Shown: one piece after another, positions 11,483-24,520 of the stretch | Layout of the letters: the number at the start of each line of letters is the position of its first letter | Position numbering within the stretch: the first letter of the stretch is position 1 | From: Silene conica | Taxonomy: Eukaryota; Streptophyta; Magnoliopsida; Caryophyllales; Caryophyllaceae | NCBI GenBank assembly: GCA_029255685.2 | Contig: CM055311.2 | Location: 5,318,269 to 5,382,268 of the forward strand | Direction of reading: 5' to 3' | Length of the DNA: 64,000 bases | Notes under the pieces: model-generated | What the model saw: only the letters and a program-made list of their open reading frames with translations | Told to the model about the DNA's origin: nothing | The model's database searches: none | Program-made: the position numbers and the translations under genes

Positions 11483-12910
11483 TATAGCGGTCTTTCTGTT
11501 ATTAGGTGTAAGGGTATTTTAAGATTGAATTTTATGGAGTTTATTAGGTTTTGTATAGTTGATTAGCATTGCGAGATTGAAATGTCGTTTTTTTGTCTCT
11601 GAAGCTGTATTTACGCAATGACAACTATATTTTGCTTAATGTGTCGTTCTCCTGAACTTGGTAGTAGCCTCGAAGACCAAAATGCTACATTGTCTCTGGT
11701 ACTATATTATATAACTTCAAACTCCTAATGTTTACGGACTCTGCTGTTATCTACGCCATACTTTTCATTTACTCAGTTAATTGTTAACCTAGACGAACTT
11801 AATGTGTACTTGCAGTGGGATTATAAACTATCAGTGGCACAACGAAACCAACCTTAACGAGCATAAAACTTATAACTGGCAACATATGTATTAAGGTATA
11901 TTATATTCAGGTTTTAACATTACTCTTTCAAAAATCTACGTCCATCCCGAAATCTCATGTAGTGTGAAGCATAGAACTAGATATGATTTCAGATGTTTAC
12001 TGTAACTAATGGTGTCATTACATAAAATTTTTAATTATTCAACCTGTTGTGGCCTACTCTTTAACCAGACAGAATTCCCACACTGTACTTGATAGTACTT
12101 ATCAGCCATGACTCTACACAATACATTACTATGAAACAGTGGATAGTACATAGGCAATCAACCATATCTTGAGCCTATCAGATAGAAAATATGGCGCCAA
12201 ACATAACCACCTATCCTAGACACAACCATACTTGTAACTGATTTTCAGCTTGTTTTTTTTCCCTCCCTGTATAATCTTATGTCATCACAACATACTTATA
12301 TGACGTCAATTGTGGCACTTACCTAAAAAAAATTAATATATATAATCATACATAAAGTTCACTCTTACATCATTCTTCATAATCAAATAAAATACTTCTA
12401 TTTGTATACACCTCTTAGTATAATTTCAAAGGTCTGCATTATGAACTGTTACTTTCTTCCTTATTGACTTGGGTTGCCTGTTTTTCTAATTGCTTTAGGA
12501 ATACTATTATGCTTCTCTTATCTGTTGCTGATACTTCCTTAAATTTACTTGTGTTTCTTATTAACGAAAACATGATAAGATTATATAAATGATATCTTTG
12601 TAGTCATTATTTCTGAACTGTTTTGTTGATTTACATTACATATGTCAACCCCACAGCAAGACTATGATAACAAACATTTTAAAATATATTGATTTGTATG
12701 CACATATCGAACAATGTAATACAAAATGCTCGCGGTGGTTCATATAGTACATTGCTTTGGTTAGATACAGTTGTATTTCTTACTTATATGGTTACTCCTT
12801 ATACCTATACGAACATAATTAAGGTTCTTTGTTATATAGACGAACCTACTGTATGCTTATATATTAAGATTAAATGTATAATTTTCTTTGAGATAACCTG
12901 TCTCCAGGAT
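11483..12910. other. Spacer between the two dsRNA-binding-like genes
   Basis: AT-rich DNA without supported coding capacity. It ends with 'cctgtctccag', an acceptor-like site for the downstream paralogue, parallel to the acceptor before paralogue 1. Confidence 0.5.
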
Positions 12911-13922
12911 ATGCCGATACTAGCTGTACAAATATCAATTCCTTTCCGACCTTTGCTCAATAGAATAGCCAACCTGTTGGAGTTTGAGGAACCACGGTAT
13001 GCCCTGTATGATTCAGGGCAGCACAATGCGTCTGTCACTGTGAAATGTACTTTTTGCCGAAGAAGAACATGTTTATGTAGGTGGTGTGTCGTCTAATTTT
13101 GATGTTTCATGTGAGCAAGCAGCACGACTGGCTGTAACAGACCTGATAGAAAAGTATGACATATATATTGCAGACTTCACAGCTGCATTAAAACAATCCC
13201 ACAATAGATGTGCTAATCTGTGGAGGTTGAAACAAGAAGAGTTAAGACGCCTAACAAATGGGCTCCCTAAAGTTCCATTGGTTGAAGAATTTGATTGTCC
13301 TGAGATATTTCATTATCAAACCCTTTCTTTGGACATGGTGTCCCTTTTGCAGATTATTGTTGGCAGGCTCCCTGTACAATGTAGCTCTATAACTACCCTA
13401 GAGCAAACCCCTTCATGCTTCACATCATGGTTGACTATAAGTCGAGAAGGGGTTAATTGTGGTCCTACTCATATTGTTGGTGAAATATCCTCATCAAAAT
13501 ATACATCAGAGCAAGCACTTGCTTGTAAAACTATTCAACATCTGATTCCCATTTATACTATCGAGTTAATTGATGCTAATTACGCGCGTGAAGACGTAAA
13601 GTTAGCTGCCTTGACCCGTGAGTGTGCAAGGAACAAGTTTATTAGTCTTCAGAAACATTTGCTAGCATCTCAGGGAGCTACCTTGGGAACCCTAAATGAT
13701 TTTCCAAATGATTTAATACTTAATGAAGAGGATTGTCTTACTCCAAGAAGCGATCCTTATCTGATTCCTATACAAAAATGTCCGCCACCACCTCCTAAGA
13801 AACGAAAAGCAACCTCACAACTACCTGATCTTCGTAACTATATTCCTCCAAATAACAAGAAAGTTCCATTTACTAAATATGTGAACGACAGAAGTGTATT
13901 CTATAAATTTGCAAAGTTTTAG
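12911..13922 (+). pseudogene. dsRNA-binding-like protein, paralogue 2, one frameshift
   Basis: Begins MPILAVQISIPFRPLLNR at 12914 after an acceptor-like CAG, aligning with the start of paralogue 1. It continues through EEPRYALYDSGQ and VTVKC. A single-base shift at the T-run 13051-13055 moves the frame; the rest of domain 1 (VYVGGVSS ... SCEQAARLAVTDLIEKY) reads on from about 13056. Domain 2 (SLLQIIVGRLPVQ ... AWLTI-like segment ... SEQALACKTIQHLIPIY) and the following IELIDANYARED block match paralogue 1 (LEIIDVNYQSSK). The tail adds a proline run and PPPPKKRKA, a good match to a monopartite nuclear localisation signal, absent from paralogue 1. The ORF ends at TAG 13922. With one frameshift it may be recently inactivated, or the shift may be a short intron or sequence error. 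Confidence 0.55.
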
Positions 13923-14690
13923 TGAAGATGGTGTACAGCTTGTTGTATTCGGAGTGCTAATGTGTTATGCAAGTCGGTGCTTAGCATAAACATTTTGAAC
14001 TGTAGTGTAGTTTTAAATTAGGACTTGTTTGGTGTGTTAGCTTAGAGCATATGAGCTCAGTTATTGTAATCTGCTTATCTATTATTGTCTTTATTTTCTT
14101 ATATTAAGTATCATTATGTTTTTACAGTTAATGGATATCAGGATCTTTTGTTGGAAATATGTGTCTTAGTCATACAACACCTGCATAATTAACATTATAT
14201 TTGATGTAGCATAACATTACAGTATTTGCATCGTTATGAGGTATTTGTAGTCTGATGGATAAATGTGAAAACAGTGTTTCGTGTGATGCCATTTTTAGTT
14301 ACCAGTTTTTGTATATGAATGCGGATGTGGGTGTTTGGTATTTTTTTGACAGACAGGTGGAAAGAAATAGCTACCTCACACTGCAGATTAAATTTGTTAC
14401 AATTAATTGCTATATGGGTATGTTCCTTTATTGCATATTTATTCGCTTTAAAAAAACGAACACAATATATATTAGACGTAATTGCGATCGTTGTTACTTA
14501 CAGAAGACAACTTTCCATATTACAAAAATGTACATGGATCTGGCTAAACTAAGCGCAAATGTAGATCTCAACTACAAGCTGAATCTAGTGGGACAAGGTA
14601 GAGCAACAACAATCAGTATCTTAATATAACTTTGTGATGTGTGTGATCTAAGCAGAACCCTTCTCTTGTTGACTAAACTTAGGCTTACAG
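13923..14690. other. Spacer upstream of Rep-Pif1, may hold its 5' exons
   Basis: AT-rich. An open frame 14255-14629 has no recognisable domain. It ends with the acceptor 'cttacag' at 14690 before the first Rep-Pif1 exon I can support. Confidence 0.4.
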
Positions 14691-17600
14691 TAGGGAATGC
14701 AGATGCTGGTACTCCGAACAAGCGTTGCAGGAAGCCCCGTGTGAGACCGCAAACTGGTGAGTGTTTGACCATTTGTGGTATGAATCATTATATTTCCTAA
14801 GATAAGATCTGTTACACTTCGTTGTCGATTGTAGGTCTGCCCCTTGGTATGATTGGTCAGCCGTTAGTTGGAGCTCCGTTAAAGTTGCCACATGTTCCAT
14901 CGTGTGATAAATGCCTTGCAAAGAGAATAATCTATGAATCAAAGACATTCTGCTGTGGTAATGGTTCTATTGTGCTGCCTTCCAGCACGTTTCCACCACT
15001 ACTCACCATGTTGTACACATCGGCAGACCCAATAGCGGTGCATTTTCGGCAGTATGCACGTTTATACAATAACCTGTTTGCGTTTACATCTATTGGTGGG
15101 AAATTTGAATCACAAACGATCAAGGGTATTTACGTCTTCAAACTACATGGCCAGATGTACCATAATGTACCCGACTTACTTCTGTGTGGTACTCACCCAA
15201 AATATTTTCAATTGTACTTTTACGATGGTCTACACGAAGCTGCAAATCGTGCAGCGTGCTTTAACGAACTCAATGCAGCTGTCATTGAAATTCTGATGGA
15301 CGAAACGCAGACAAATCCATACGCTCGCTTTTTCCGGTCATTGAAAGATGTAACTCTTACTGCCAACACCAAGATAGTTATCACGAAAAATCCTAACCAA
15401 GATCAGCGTGTCAGCAATGCTCCTACATCTAGCGAGATTGCTGCAATTTGGCCTGAGGATTCCACATCTGGTGAAACTGACGGTCCTCATATATTGGTGA
15501 CTACCCATAATGAGGCTTCGCATCGAGTCATGCATTATTATGGCTGTTACGATCCATTGCAGTACCCTCTGCTATTTCCCAAAGGAGAATGTGGATGGCA
15601 ACAAGGTCTCAAAAAACAAGTTACTCGGAACAAGACAGTACGGGCCGTACAAAGTACAACACCATCTCCATCTAGCTTTCCAAACGCTGAGTCTCTTTTG
15701 GATGCAGAAGAAGAACGTAAGTCATCCACTTATAAATGTTTGGGACTGTTTGATATTTCAAAAGGTCTGAATTGCAATATAAATTATGTTTGGTAGTGCA
15801 TAATAGTGAATCTCTTATCCTTTCAGGTAGTTCTTATCAGAAAAAACAGAAGACCGAAATGTTTCATGCCGTGAATATTATTGTTATAAGCTACAAAATA
15901 GACCAGGAAATATGATGTTGAGAGCTGGGAGATGTTTACAGCAATATATTGTTGATATGTACGTAAAGTTGGAGAACACACGGTTAGACTACCTTAGGCA
16001 TAATCAGGATACAATCAGATCTGAGTTATATCAAGGTTTACTTGACACCATTGATGCTGGTGAACAATGCGCGGCAAATGTTGGCCGACGTGTTATTCTT
16101 CCAGCGACCTATATTGGCGGCCCTAGGGATATGAAAAGGAGATATCTAAATGCGATGGCTCTTGTGCAGCGGTATTGGCCAGAATTTTTCATAACTATGA
16201 CAGGCAATGCAAATTGGCCGGAGATCAAGAATGAACTGGCACCTGGAGAAGAAGCCCAGAACCTTCCAGATATTGTAGCTCGGGTATTTCGAGCTAAATT
16301 GTTGCTGCTGAAGAAGAAATTGGTCGACGACAAAATTTTTGGAGAAGTTGCTGCGTTCGTATATGTAGTGGAATTCCAGAAGAGAGGATTGCCTCATGCG
16401 CATTTCTTGTTGATTATGAAGCCTGGTAACAGGAGGAACTGCCCAGCTGACTTTGACAAATTTGTGTCTGCTGAAATCCCTCCTCAGTCAAATGCAAACC
16501 TGCGTGCAGCTGTGATAAAACATATAATGCACGGTCCATGTGGGAAGATGGACCCTGAGTGTGCATGTATGAAGCATAAAAGCAGTCCAGGAAAATGTAA
16601 GTACTTGTATCCCAAACCATACACGGCTGAGACGACCAACAATGATGATGGTTACCCAATGTATAAGCGTAAGCCAACATCTGAGAGTGTGCGTGTAAGA
16701 GGTCAGATGCTTAACAATCGCTGGGTTATCCTATACAATCCATATCTAATAGACATTTTTGACTGCCATTTGAATGTGGAAGTGTGCTCAACTATTCAAG
16801 CTGTAAAGTACCTATATAAGTATGTTTACAAGGGTCATGACAGGATATCATTCAATGTTGCGGCAGATGGTGAAGTCAAGCCGGTTGATGAAATAGAGCA
16901 GTATCAAACAGGCCGCTGGGTATCTCCTATTGAAGCAATTTGGAGAATTTATGGATTTGATCTATTTGAAATACAACCTGCAGTGATGGCACTGCCAGTT
17001 CATCTACCAGGTATGTAGACTATACAGATGAGGCCGCACGAAAGATTAGATAGTGTAGTGTCTAACCAAAAGCGTATAAGGACTCCACTGACTGAATTCT
17101 TTAGGTTGAATGGTGAGAATGCTTCCAATCCAGAACGGAGACATCTATATGGGAGCTTCACTGAGCATTACCGGTGGGACCCATCTCAACGAACATGGTT
17201 CAAGCGTAAGAACAAAATAATTGTAGTAGCTCGAGTTGTTTTTGTGGCTCCATCAGAAGGAGAGCGCTACTTCATGCGTTTGTTGTTGACACATGTAGTT
17301 GCTCCAAAATCTTTTGCAGACTTGAAAACAGTTGATGGTTATGAATGTGCAACAGTCCAGGAAGCTGCGCTCAAAAGACAGCTAATTGAAGATGACAATA
17401 TGGTAGAGCTGTGTTTAGATGAGGCTAGATAAGTAGAGATGCCAGCTGCTTTGCGACGTTTATTTGCAACTCTGCTCATATTTTGCCAGCCTAAAGACCC
17501 AAGTAGTCTCTGGGAAAAATACTACAGTTCACTGTCAGAGGACTACAGAAAAGAACACCCAGATAATCCCTACACTGCACATGTTCTTACTGTCCAACGT

Positions 17601-19160
17601 CTGGAGCAACAGGTAGAAGCAATGGGCAGAACTTTGAAAAGTTTTGGGTTATCAGATTTGATACATCCACAGGATGCAGAACTTCGACCATCACAGGATA
17701 CCCTTGATGCACTCAACGCACCAATACCAGATGAATGTATTGTGTGTCGCACATCATTGAACCCAGAGCAACAAAAGGCTTTTGACGTAATAATCGATTA
17801 TGCTACACATAATAAACCTGGTGCTTTTTTTGTAGATGGGCCGGGGGGAACTGGTAAGACCTACCTCTACAATGCTCTGTATGCGGAAATACGGCTTATG
17901 GGTAAAATAGTCCTCGCTACTGCTACTTCGGGTATTGCTGCAGCAAACATCCCATCTGGGAGAACTGCTCACTCACGGTTTAAACTCCCTCTAGATTTGG
18001 ATGTTTCTTTGTCGTGTTCTGTGCCCAAGCAGAGTAGTCTTGCTGCGCTCATAAAATCATCTGCTCTAATCATATGGAATGAGGCTTCCATGGCACGCAG
18101 GGAAGGTGTCGAGGCATTAGAACAGCTTTTACGAGATCTGTGCAATCCTGAATTGTTATTTGGTGGTAAACTTATTGTATTTGGTGGAGATTTTCGACAA
18201 GTTCTTCCAGTCGTCCAGAATAAGTCCATACGTGAGCTGGTCAATTCTACATTAGTTGCCTCTGACATTTGGCCACAACTGGTCAAATTCCGGCTAACTG
18301 TCAATGTAAGGGCTAAAACTGATCCACATTTCTCAGACTTTTTGTTAGCTCTTGGAAATGGTCAGCTCCAAACATGTGAATCTGAGATGATTGAGCTGCT
18401 AGATGGAATTGTACTAGATACAACTCAGTTAGGTGGGGATCTTATAAGTACAGTTGCTGATACCGTATATCCAGATGTGGACCTTGACAGTATTGGGGTA
18501 GATATTTTTAATCGTCGATCTATACTTACACCTATGAATGAGGATGTTGATGATATAAACACATACATGATTAACAAGTTCCAAGGTGAAGCTGTTATGT
18601 ATAGGGGTTTTGACTCAATGCTTTCCGATAACTGCAATGTCTACCCTTCTGAATTTATAAACAAACTTTGTCCTGGTGGCATGAGTCCTTATGAGTTGGT
18701 ATTAAAGAAGAACGCTCCGGTTATTTTGTTGAGAAATCTCCTCCCATCTGCAGGACTATGCAACGGTACAAGGCTGATATGTGCAGGGTTTACCCTAAAT
18801 ATGATCGAATGTGTTATAACCAGTTGTCATTATAATGGTCAGCATGTGTTTATTCCTCGCATAAAGATGCGACCATCCAGCTCTTCAAATTATCCATTCC
18901 AATTCCAGCGGAATCAGTTCCCTCTCAAACTTTCCTTTGCAATGACAATCAACAAGTCGCAAGGAAAGACACTAGACAGGGTTGTTGTTTACCTACCAAG
19001 ACACTGCTTTTCACCAAGACAGCTGTATGTTGCACTAACACGAGTGCGGGAAGCAGTAAAAGTTAATGTCATTGCAGCATCCAATGATTGCGAGTTAAAT
19101 ATAAACTGTGTCAGAAACATGGTAACTTTTGAAGTGCTGAGACTTGTAGGTATTTTGTAA
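14691..19160 (+). pseudogene. Helitron replicase-helicase (HUH Rep plus Pif1), inactivated
   Basis: Supported exons are 14691-14756, 14835-15716 and 15841-19160; the frame is kept at both introns. The Helitron N-terminal zinc/DNA-binding region starts near 14835 (VPSCDKCLAKR ... FAFTSIGGKF ... GQMYHNVPDLL). The Rep domain has the HUH motif as GLPHAHF (HAH at 16395-16403) and the twin-tyrosine motif KYLYKYVYKG (16806-16835), which nick and join ssDNA in rolling-circle transposition. Pif1 helicase follows: Walker A GPGGTGKT (17838-17861), FGGDFRQVLPVV, TINKSQGKT and YVALTRVRE. Defects: TAG at 17016-17018 where relatives have Gln (HLPGM*), TAA at 17430-17432 where Glu is expected (DEAR*VEM), and Walker B reading IIWNEAS (AAT at 18078-18080) instead of the family DEA. 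The C-terminus is complete at 19160. Upstream exons are unknown. Roughly 1,420 codons are visible. Confidence 0.93.
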
Positions 19161-20313
19161 GATTTTCTAGCAACTGACACTGCACCAATATTTTGGTTAA
19201 CTGATTATAACTTCTCAATATGTATACTTGTGTTATTACATCAACCTAGATAATGGTTACAAACTGCGAAATCTTGGTTGTATGTACTGTAACACAACGA
19301 TATCATGTCTTGCTGCTTAGGACAACTCCTAATATATACTATTGAGAAATTTAATCAGGCACTTATGCTTCAGAATATTGACATATAATTGTTTTGTTGT
19401 AAGAACTTGATTTCCATAACGGGTTCGTTTAACAGCATGGCATCAGTTTGACTCCAACTCAGTAATCAAATTCTTCGACAACGCCTTATGTCAATGACAC
19501 CAATTTATCATTATGCAATATGTTTACATGCTCATTGCATTACAGATGTTAGTGTATTAGACCTCTGTACTGATAGTTCATAAAATTTAGTAATAATAGA
19601 GCTATGGAGCAAAACCATCGTCCCGTTGAGTGTAATAAAGTTTGTCGAGTTTCAAGAGAGTCATAAGTAATTACCTATTTATTTTGCATCACGACTGATA
19701 AACTACTTAACTTATCAAGCGACACTTCACGTAAACGACAATAACTCATCTACAATGGTTACCTACGGTTGTAGTTGGTAAAATACGTTGTTTGTTACAT
19801 TTACGTATACATAATGTAGCCTAATATAATAACCGTAACAGTAGCCTAATATTTCCTGTTGCAAACTACTATAAATACTTTAAATAACAAACCAGATTTG
19901 ATAAATCTACAAATCCCTGAATTATGCAAAGTTAATAAGTACATACACCATACCCCTATAATGTACTATGTCAGACAATCCCACGTAATTAACAGAGCAC
20001 AGTTAACCTACTAAACAATCACTACTGTACATAATTGGGTATGGGTCTTCGCTAATACTACACTCCACCTCTATTATGTGGACAAATACACTATTAATAA
20101 CCAGTTGATATTTTGCCATATCCTTCATGAGTCTAACATAGCTAAAGTTCCAACACACCCTTTCTAGGTATGGATTTGTAACTTAATGTCTCTGAATTTT
20201 TAGGTAGGCATTAACCCATAAGAAATTTGAGATATTAGGTCCATCAGTTACTCCTTCAAATGTTGTGATCCATTTAATTTAATACACACTTATTCATCTT
20301 CTCTTGCAACAGA
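19161..20313. other. Spacer between Rep-Pif1 and RPA-like copy 2
   Basis: AT-rich, with no coding region supported. Probably holds the Rep-Pif1 3' end and the RPA-like promoter, but no signal is distinctive enough to place. Confidence 0.45.
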
Positions 20314-22531
20314 ATGAAACCTCGTAAAGTCTACCTTGATGAGTTAACTGACACTACAAAAAACTACAAGGTCAATGTGAAAGTAATCGAGAAGCGTCGT
20401 CCGAAGGCATCTCCTGTAAAGGTACAATACCAAAGCTTGTTATTTGAAGATGTTAAGGTATTTGAACTCATTCACCCACCTATGTTAATATAGATTAGTA
20501 CTTCTTGCACAGATAGATGTGAAACCTTTATTAGTAAGGTTTGCTTGATTATGATTACTGATATACCTACATGAGATTTCTGCATATGTAATTCTGACTT
20601 TGATAAGTTGGTTTGCTGGACATGTTTTGATCAGGGAAACAAAATGCGTGCTGCTCTTTTCGCTGATCAAGTTGACATATATGAGGATGCTATCAAGCGC
20701 AATCAAAAATACGAGATATCAAATGCTAGCATAAGTCCTCTTAAGCCTGAGTTTAAAACAAATGAATCTGGTCTAGATTATCAGATGACCTTCAATAGGC
20801 GTACCATTATCATGCCTATGGACATTGATGGTGGATGTGCTGATATTAACTATCGTCCAATTTCACAGATACCTCGGGCACCTGACTATAGTGAAATGTT
20901 TGGTACACTTCAAAATAATAATCTGTCTATATTATTACATGTACTAACAATGTCTTCTGTTTGTAACTAGCGTTTTACGAACATACGTTTTATGCATTGT
21001 AGATATAGTTGGTGTTGTACTCTTTGTAGAGGACCAGCCACGAAAGATTGTCACGGCAAAGGCCCGTGAAACAGCTGTCCGTGAAGTTATATTAATCGAC
21101 AACAGGTTACTGATGCCAAGTACTTTGACAAATTGAAATACATATTATTCTACATATCGATAACATTAGACATCATAATACTGCTGTTGCTAATATAAAT
21201 GCTCCTGCAGTACTACACAACCTTTGTCTATCTCAGTTTGGGATGATCTCGTTCAGGATGACTGCACTCTACTGATATCAAAACCTGGAAAATTTAGGAT
21301 AGTTGGCATAACAGCACTCAGAGTATCAATGCATAAAGGTTCTGATAGTTATGGTCAATCTGGCTGTACACGTGCCATAGTCTAATATATTGCATCATTA
21401 CAACATTTAGCAGTATCTTAATACAGTTTGCAATGTAGCAGGATTTTCAATGACAACATCTGCTTTAACTGTTTTTGTACACTCACCTGATGGTGATAAA
21501 GCTGATGCTCTCAAAGCATGATACTGAACTAGGCTACACGCAAGTAAACAAAACATATTCTAGACAAAATGTAATCCTGCTAATGTTTGATTTACGTGAA
21601 TGTGCAGGATGGCTAGCCACACTATGGCGTTGACGAAGTTGCAAAACCGACTATTTAATGTCAAGATGCCTGTACTCACTGACAGTACAACAACCATCTC
21701 AACCCTTCGTTCCACAAAGGTAGCAAAATATCTGCATCATTTCCTGCACCATATTTACAACTGAAACTGTATCAATAATCCAATAATACTACATCATAAC
21801 AGAATGTCGCAGATATGCAACAGTAGTCCAAACACTACAGAAGTTTTATCACAGATTGTATTCATATATTTATTATAAATGAGAGATTTCAAGATGATTA
21901 ACAGATAGAGTTATGTGTCTTAAATACTACAAACAGGCTAAAACAACCTTGCAAGATGAGAGGCATTGGTTAGAAGTAACTATCCCAGATGTTGATTTTG
22001 AGAAAATTAATGCATACATGGGTTGCTCAAATTGTTCAAAGCGGTCAAACATACAACCAGGCAACACATATACTTGTGACAGCTGCGCTAAACCTAACTG
22101 CACTTCAGAACCAAAGTAAGACTTGTGCTCATTTGACAATTATTGAGTTATATATAACTAAGCAGTGCATTATATTTATGAATAAGACCAGGTTAACACT
22201 GGCTTTGGTGAATTTGAAAATATACATTCCATTAAGAATGCTTGTGTAAAATGCAGGGTTACTTTCAATTGTGACGTATCGGATGGCACTGGAACACTAT
22301 CCTTTACTATGTTTACAGATGTTACTGAACAACTGTTCAGAGTGTCCGCATCTGACATATTCCATATGAAGCATAATGTGAGTCTAAATTTACTTCGATT
22401 TAATTTAAAATTAATAGAACTCTTCATATTAACTGGTATATTTCTTGGCAGTCCGATGAGCCAACCTTTACAACACTCAAAGGACTACTTGATACAAAGC
22501 CTTTCAAAGCTCAAGTAGCTCCAGCTAATAG
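20314..22531 (+). pseudogene. RPA1-like gene, copy 2, cut off by a retrotransposon
   Basis: Exons with GT-AG borders: 20314-20458 (MKPRKVYLDELTD ... LLFEDVK); about 20636-20900 (GNKMRAALFADQ ..., first OB fold); about 21003-21105 (DIVGVVLFVEDQ ... VILIDN); about 21211-21338 (ISVWDDL ... FRIVGITALRV); and about 21442-21530 (SALTVFVHSP). Further exons follow near 21607-21720 and 21948-22115 (zinc ribbon GCSNC ... YTCDSC), about 22257-22377 (CDVSDGTGTLSF, C-terminal OB) and 22452-22531. An in-frame TGA near 21520 (LKA*Y, where Trp is usual) breaks exon 5. The last exon runs into the LTR of the Ty3 element at 22532. It differs in sequence from copy 1 (3529-6178), so the two are not a recent duplication. 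ssDNA binding would be the ancestral role. Confidence 0.72.
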
Positions 22532-22965
22532 TGTAACACCCCCATTTATTTAAGGGCCTGTACTAGGACTCCCTAGATAAATAAAGATGTTACCATCTCG
22601 GTTTCCCGAGGCAGTAGATACAAAGGAAGATAAACAGTACTTTAAATTGATAAAGTTAACTCAAACGGTTTTACACAACTGAATTATAAAACTGTCTTGC
22701 TAAAAATAAAAGTACAACTCGTAAACAACTATCATGTGATCTAGACTCTAGGCAGGTCCGGATCCAAGCTTCTCTCTTCCCCTAGCTTCCACAGCCTCAA
22801 CACCTGTCAATCTGCTCCCCAATAATTGGTTCATCACAGGTGATCACGAATACACAGGGTCAACCACGAGGTTGAGTAGAGAAAAACTGTAAACAATCCA
22901 CTTTACTATAAATAGAAAGTCGAACTTCTCCACTCCGAATCACAAGACCCATAATTCTCCACACC

Positions 22966-23086
22966 AATCACATACCCTTTATCTCCGCACCAATCACAAG
23001 ACCCTTTATCTCCGCACCAATCACAGACCCTTTATCTCCGCACCAATCACAGACCCTTTATCTCTGCACCAATCACAGAATGATAT
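22966..23086. repeat. Minisatellite in LTR, about 26-bp unit
   Basis: Consecutive units of 'ccctttatctccgcaccaat' plus 'cacaga', with small changes (cacaaga, ctctgc). The other LTR carries one or more extra units at 30530-30668, so the copy number changed after insertion or during reverse transcription. A diverged version (60524-60655) is in the related LTR at 60095. Confidence 0.85.
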
Positions 23087-24510
23087 AAACAGCACAATAT
23101 AACAATCACATGATATTATGTAACAAACATGCTTAATATCAATAAGAACAGATTACACATCAATATTTATCAGTATTTCCCCTACCTCGAAACTGCAGAA
23201 GAAAATGGTAACTGAACAACTGCTTCTAAAAGTGCTCCACGCGAAAACTTCCACCTAGATATGTATTACTTAATTAATAACCTTCCTAATTCTCGTAATA
23301 CGTGTACACATTCTATTTATAAACACTTCCTATATTTAGAAAGCTTCCCAACAACCGAGGTTACCCAAAATAGCAACTTTCTAAATATAGTAACTTCTAA
23401 AGATAGTAACTTCCAAAAATAGATACTTTGGTTTTGAAATTCAAATCATTCAAAACATTAATTAAGACCCATATTAAAACTTACCATAATAACTCATAAG
23501 ATCATCTAAATCTTTACCATTAATAACATATTACACCATAATTAACAAATATATTAATAATAATAATAATAATAACATACTAAAAATAACACAACTAAAC
23601 TACCCAAAGCAACACCATGGTTTAGTACCACCACCACGACCGCGTACAACCCATAAACCCCGCCGACAACCACCAGTGACCACCCCCACCATGACTACTA
23701 CACCACGGACCACCACCAGGATGGCCGACTTCCTCCGGCAAGGTGGACCAGGGACTCAAACATCCCTGATTCCTCACCCTTAACCCGCGACATACCTGAA
23801 CAGGCCTGCCACAGCCACCACCCTCACCTGCCAGGTCACCCGAGACCACCACCATTAACACCCCTGCCCCTGAACCATTAGACTGTGGTGGTACCACCGC
23901 ACCGACCTCCCCCTAGTCATCGGTGGTACCACCCCCAAACCAATCTGACCAAAACAATAAAAGGATGCTAACACCCCGTTCCCTACTCCCTTCCAGAACC
24001 ACCGTGAAAACAAACCCCCTGACCACCATACGACACCCTCCTGGCCACCACGACAACCACTAGTCTACCCCCTGACTCTCCCTTGACATGTACAACAACC
24101 CACGACTCCTTCTTTTATCATAAACAAAGACAACAAAAGACAAACACGAACACATATATCCGACAACCATGCCGACACAGCCACCTTCAGACGCCTATAC
24201 GACGGTGTTAGAGTGGTCAGAGACGACAACCTAAGGTTCAACACAGACCACCGTACATCACATATTAGTATTATGCAAAAACGAGACTTGTTCATAATTT
24301 AAAAGTAGTTGTAACAGAGGCACGAAATTGAACGCAGACAACCAAGAAAAAAACGATGTGATGAACATACCCGACTCTTGGCCAAAACGAAACACCTTAG
24401 ACTAGGTTACAACCACCGTGATAAGCTTCCTTCCCTTCTCTGACAAGGCGGCTAGGGTTTGATGTGCTCAGATTTGTATTAGGGTAGGGTTAAGTGTTAG
24501 AAAAACCAGT

Positions 24511-24520
24511 CTATATATGA
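24511..24520 (-). promoter_or_regulatory. Candidate TATA box of the Tekay-like LTR
   Basis: TCATATATAG on the element strand, about 265 bp inside the LTR from its U3 side. The same site occurs in the other LTR at 32129-32138. The position is plausible for an LTR promoter; there is no further support. Confidence 0.35.

Noticed and set aside
14255..14629. 124-codon ORF upstream of Rep-Pif1
   Set aside because: AT-rich frame without domain or matching splice sites to the Rep-Pif1 exons; kept only as a possible region for missing 5' exons.
23622..23897. 91-codon Gly/Trp-rich ORF present in both Tekay-like LTRs
   Set aside because: Its conservation is explained by LTR identity; it lies in non-coding LTR and has no recognisable domain.
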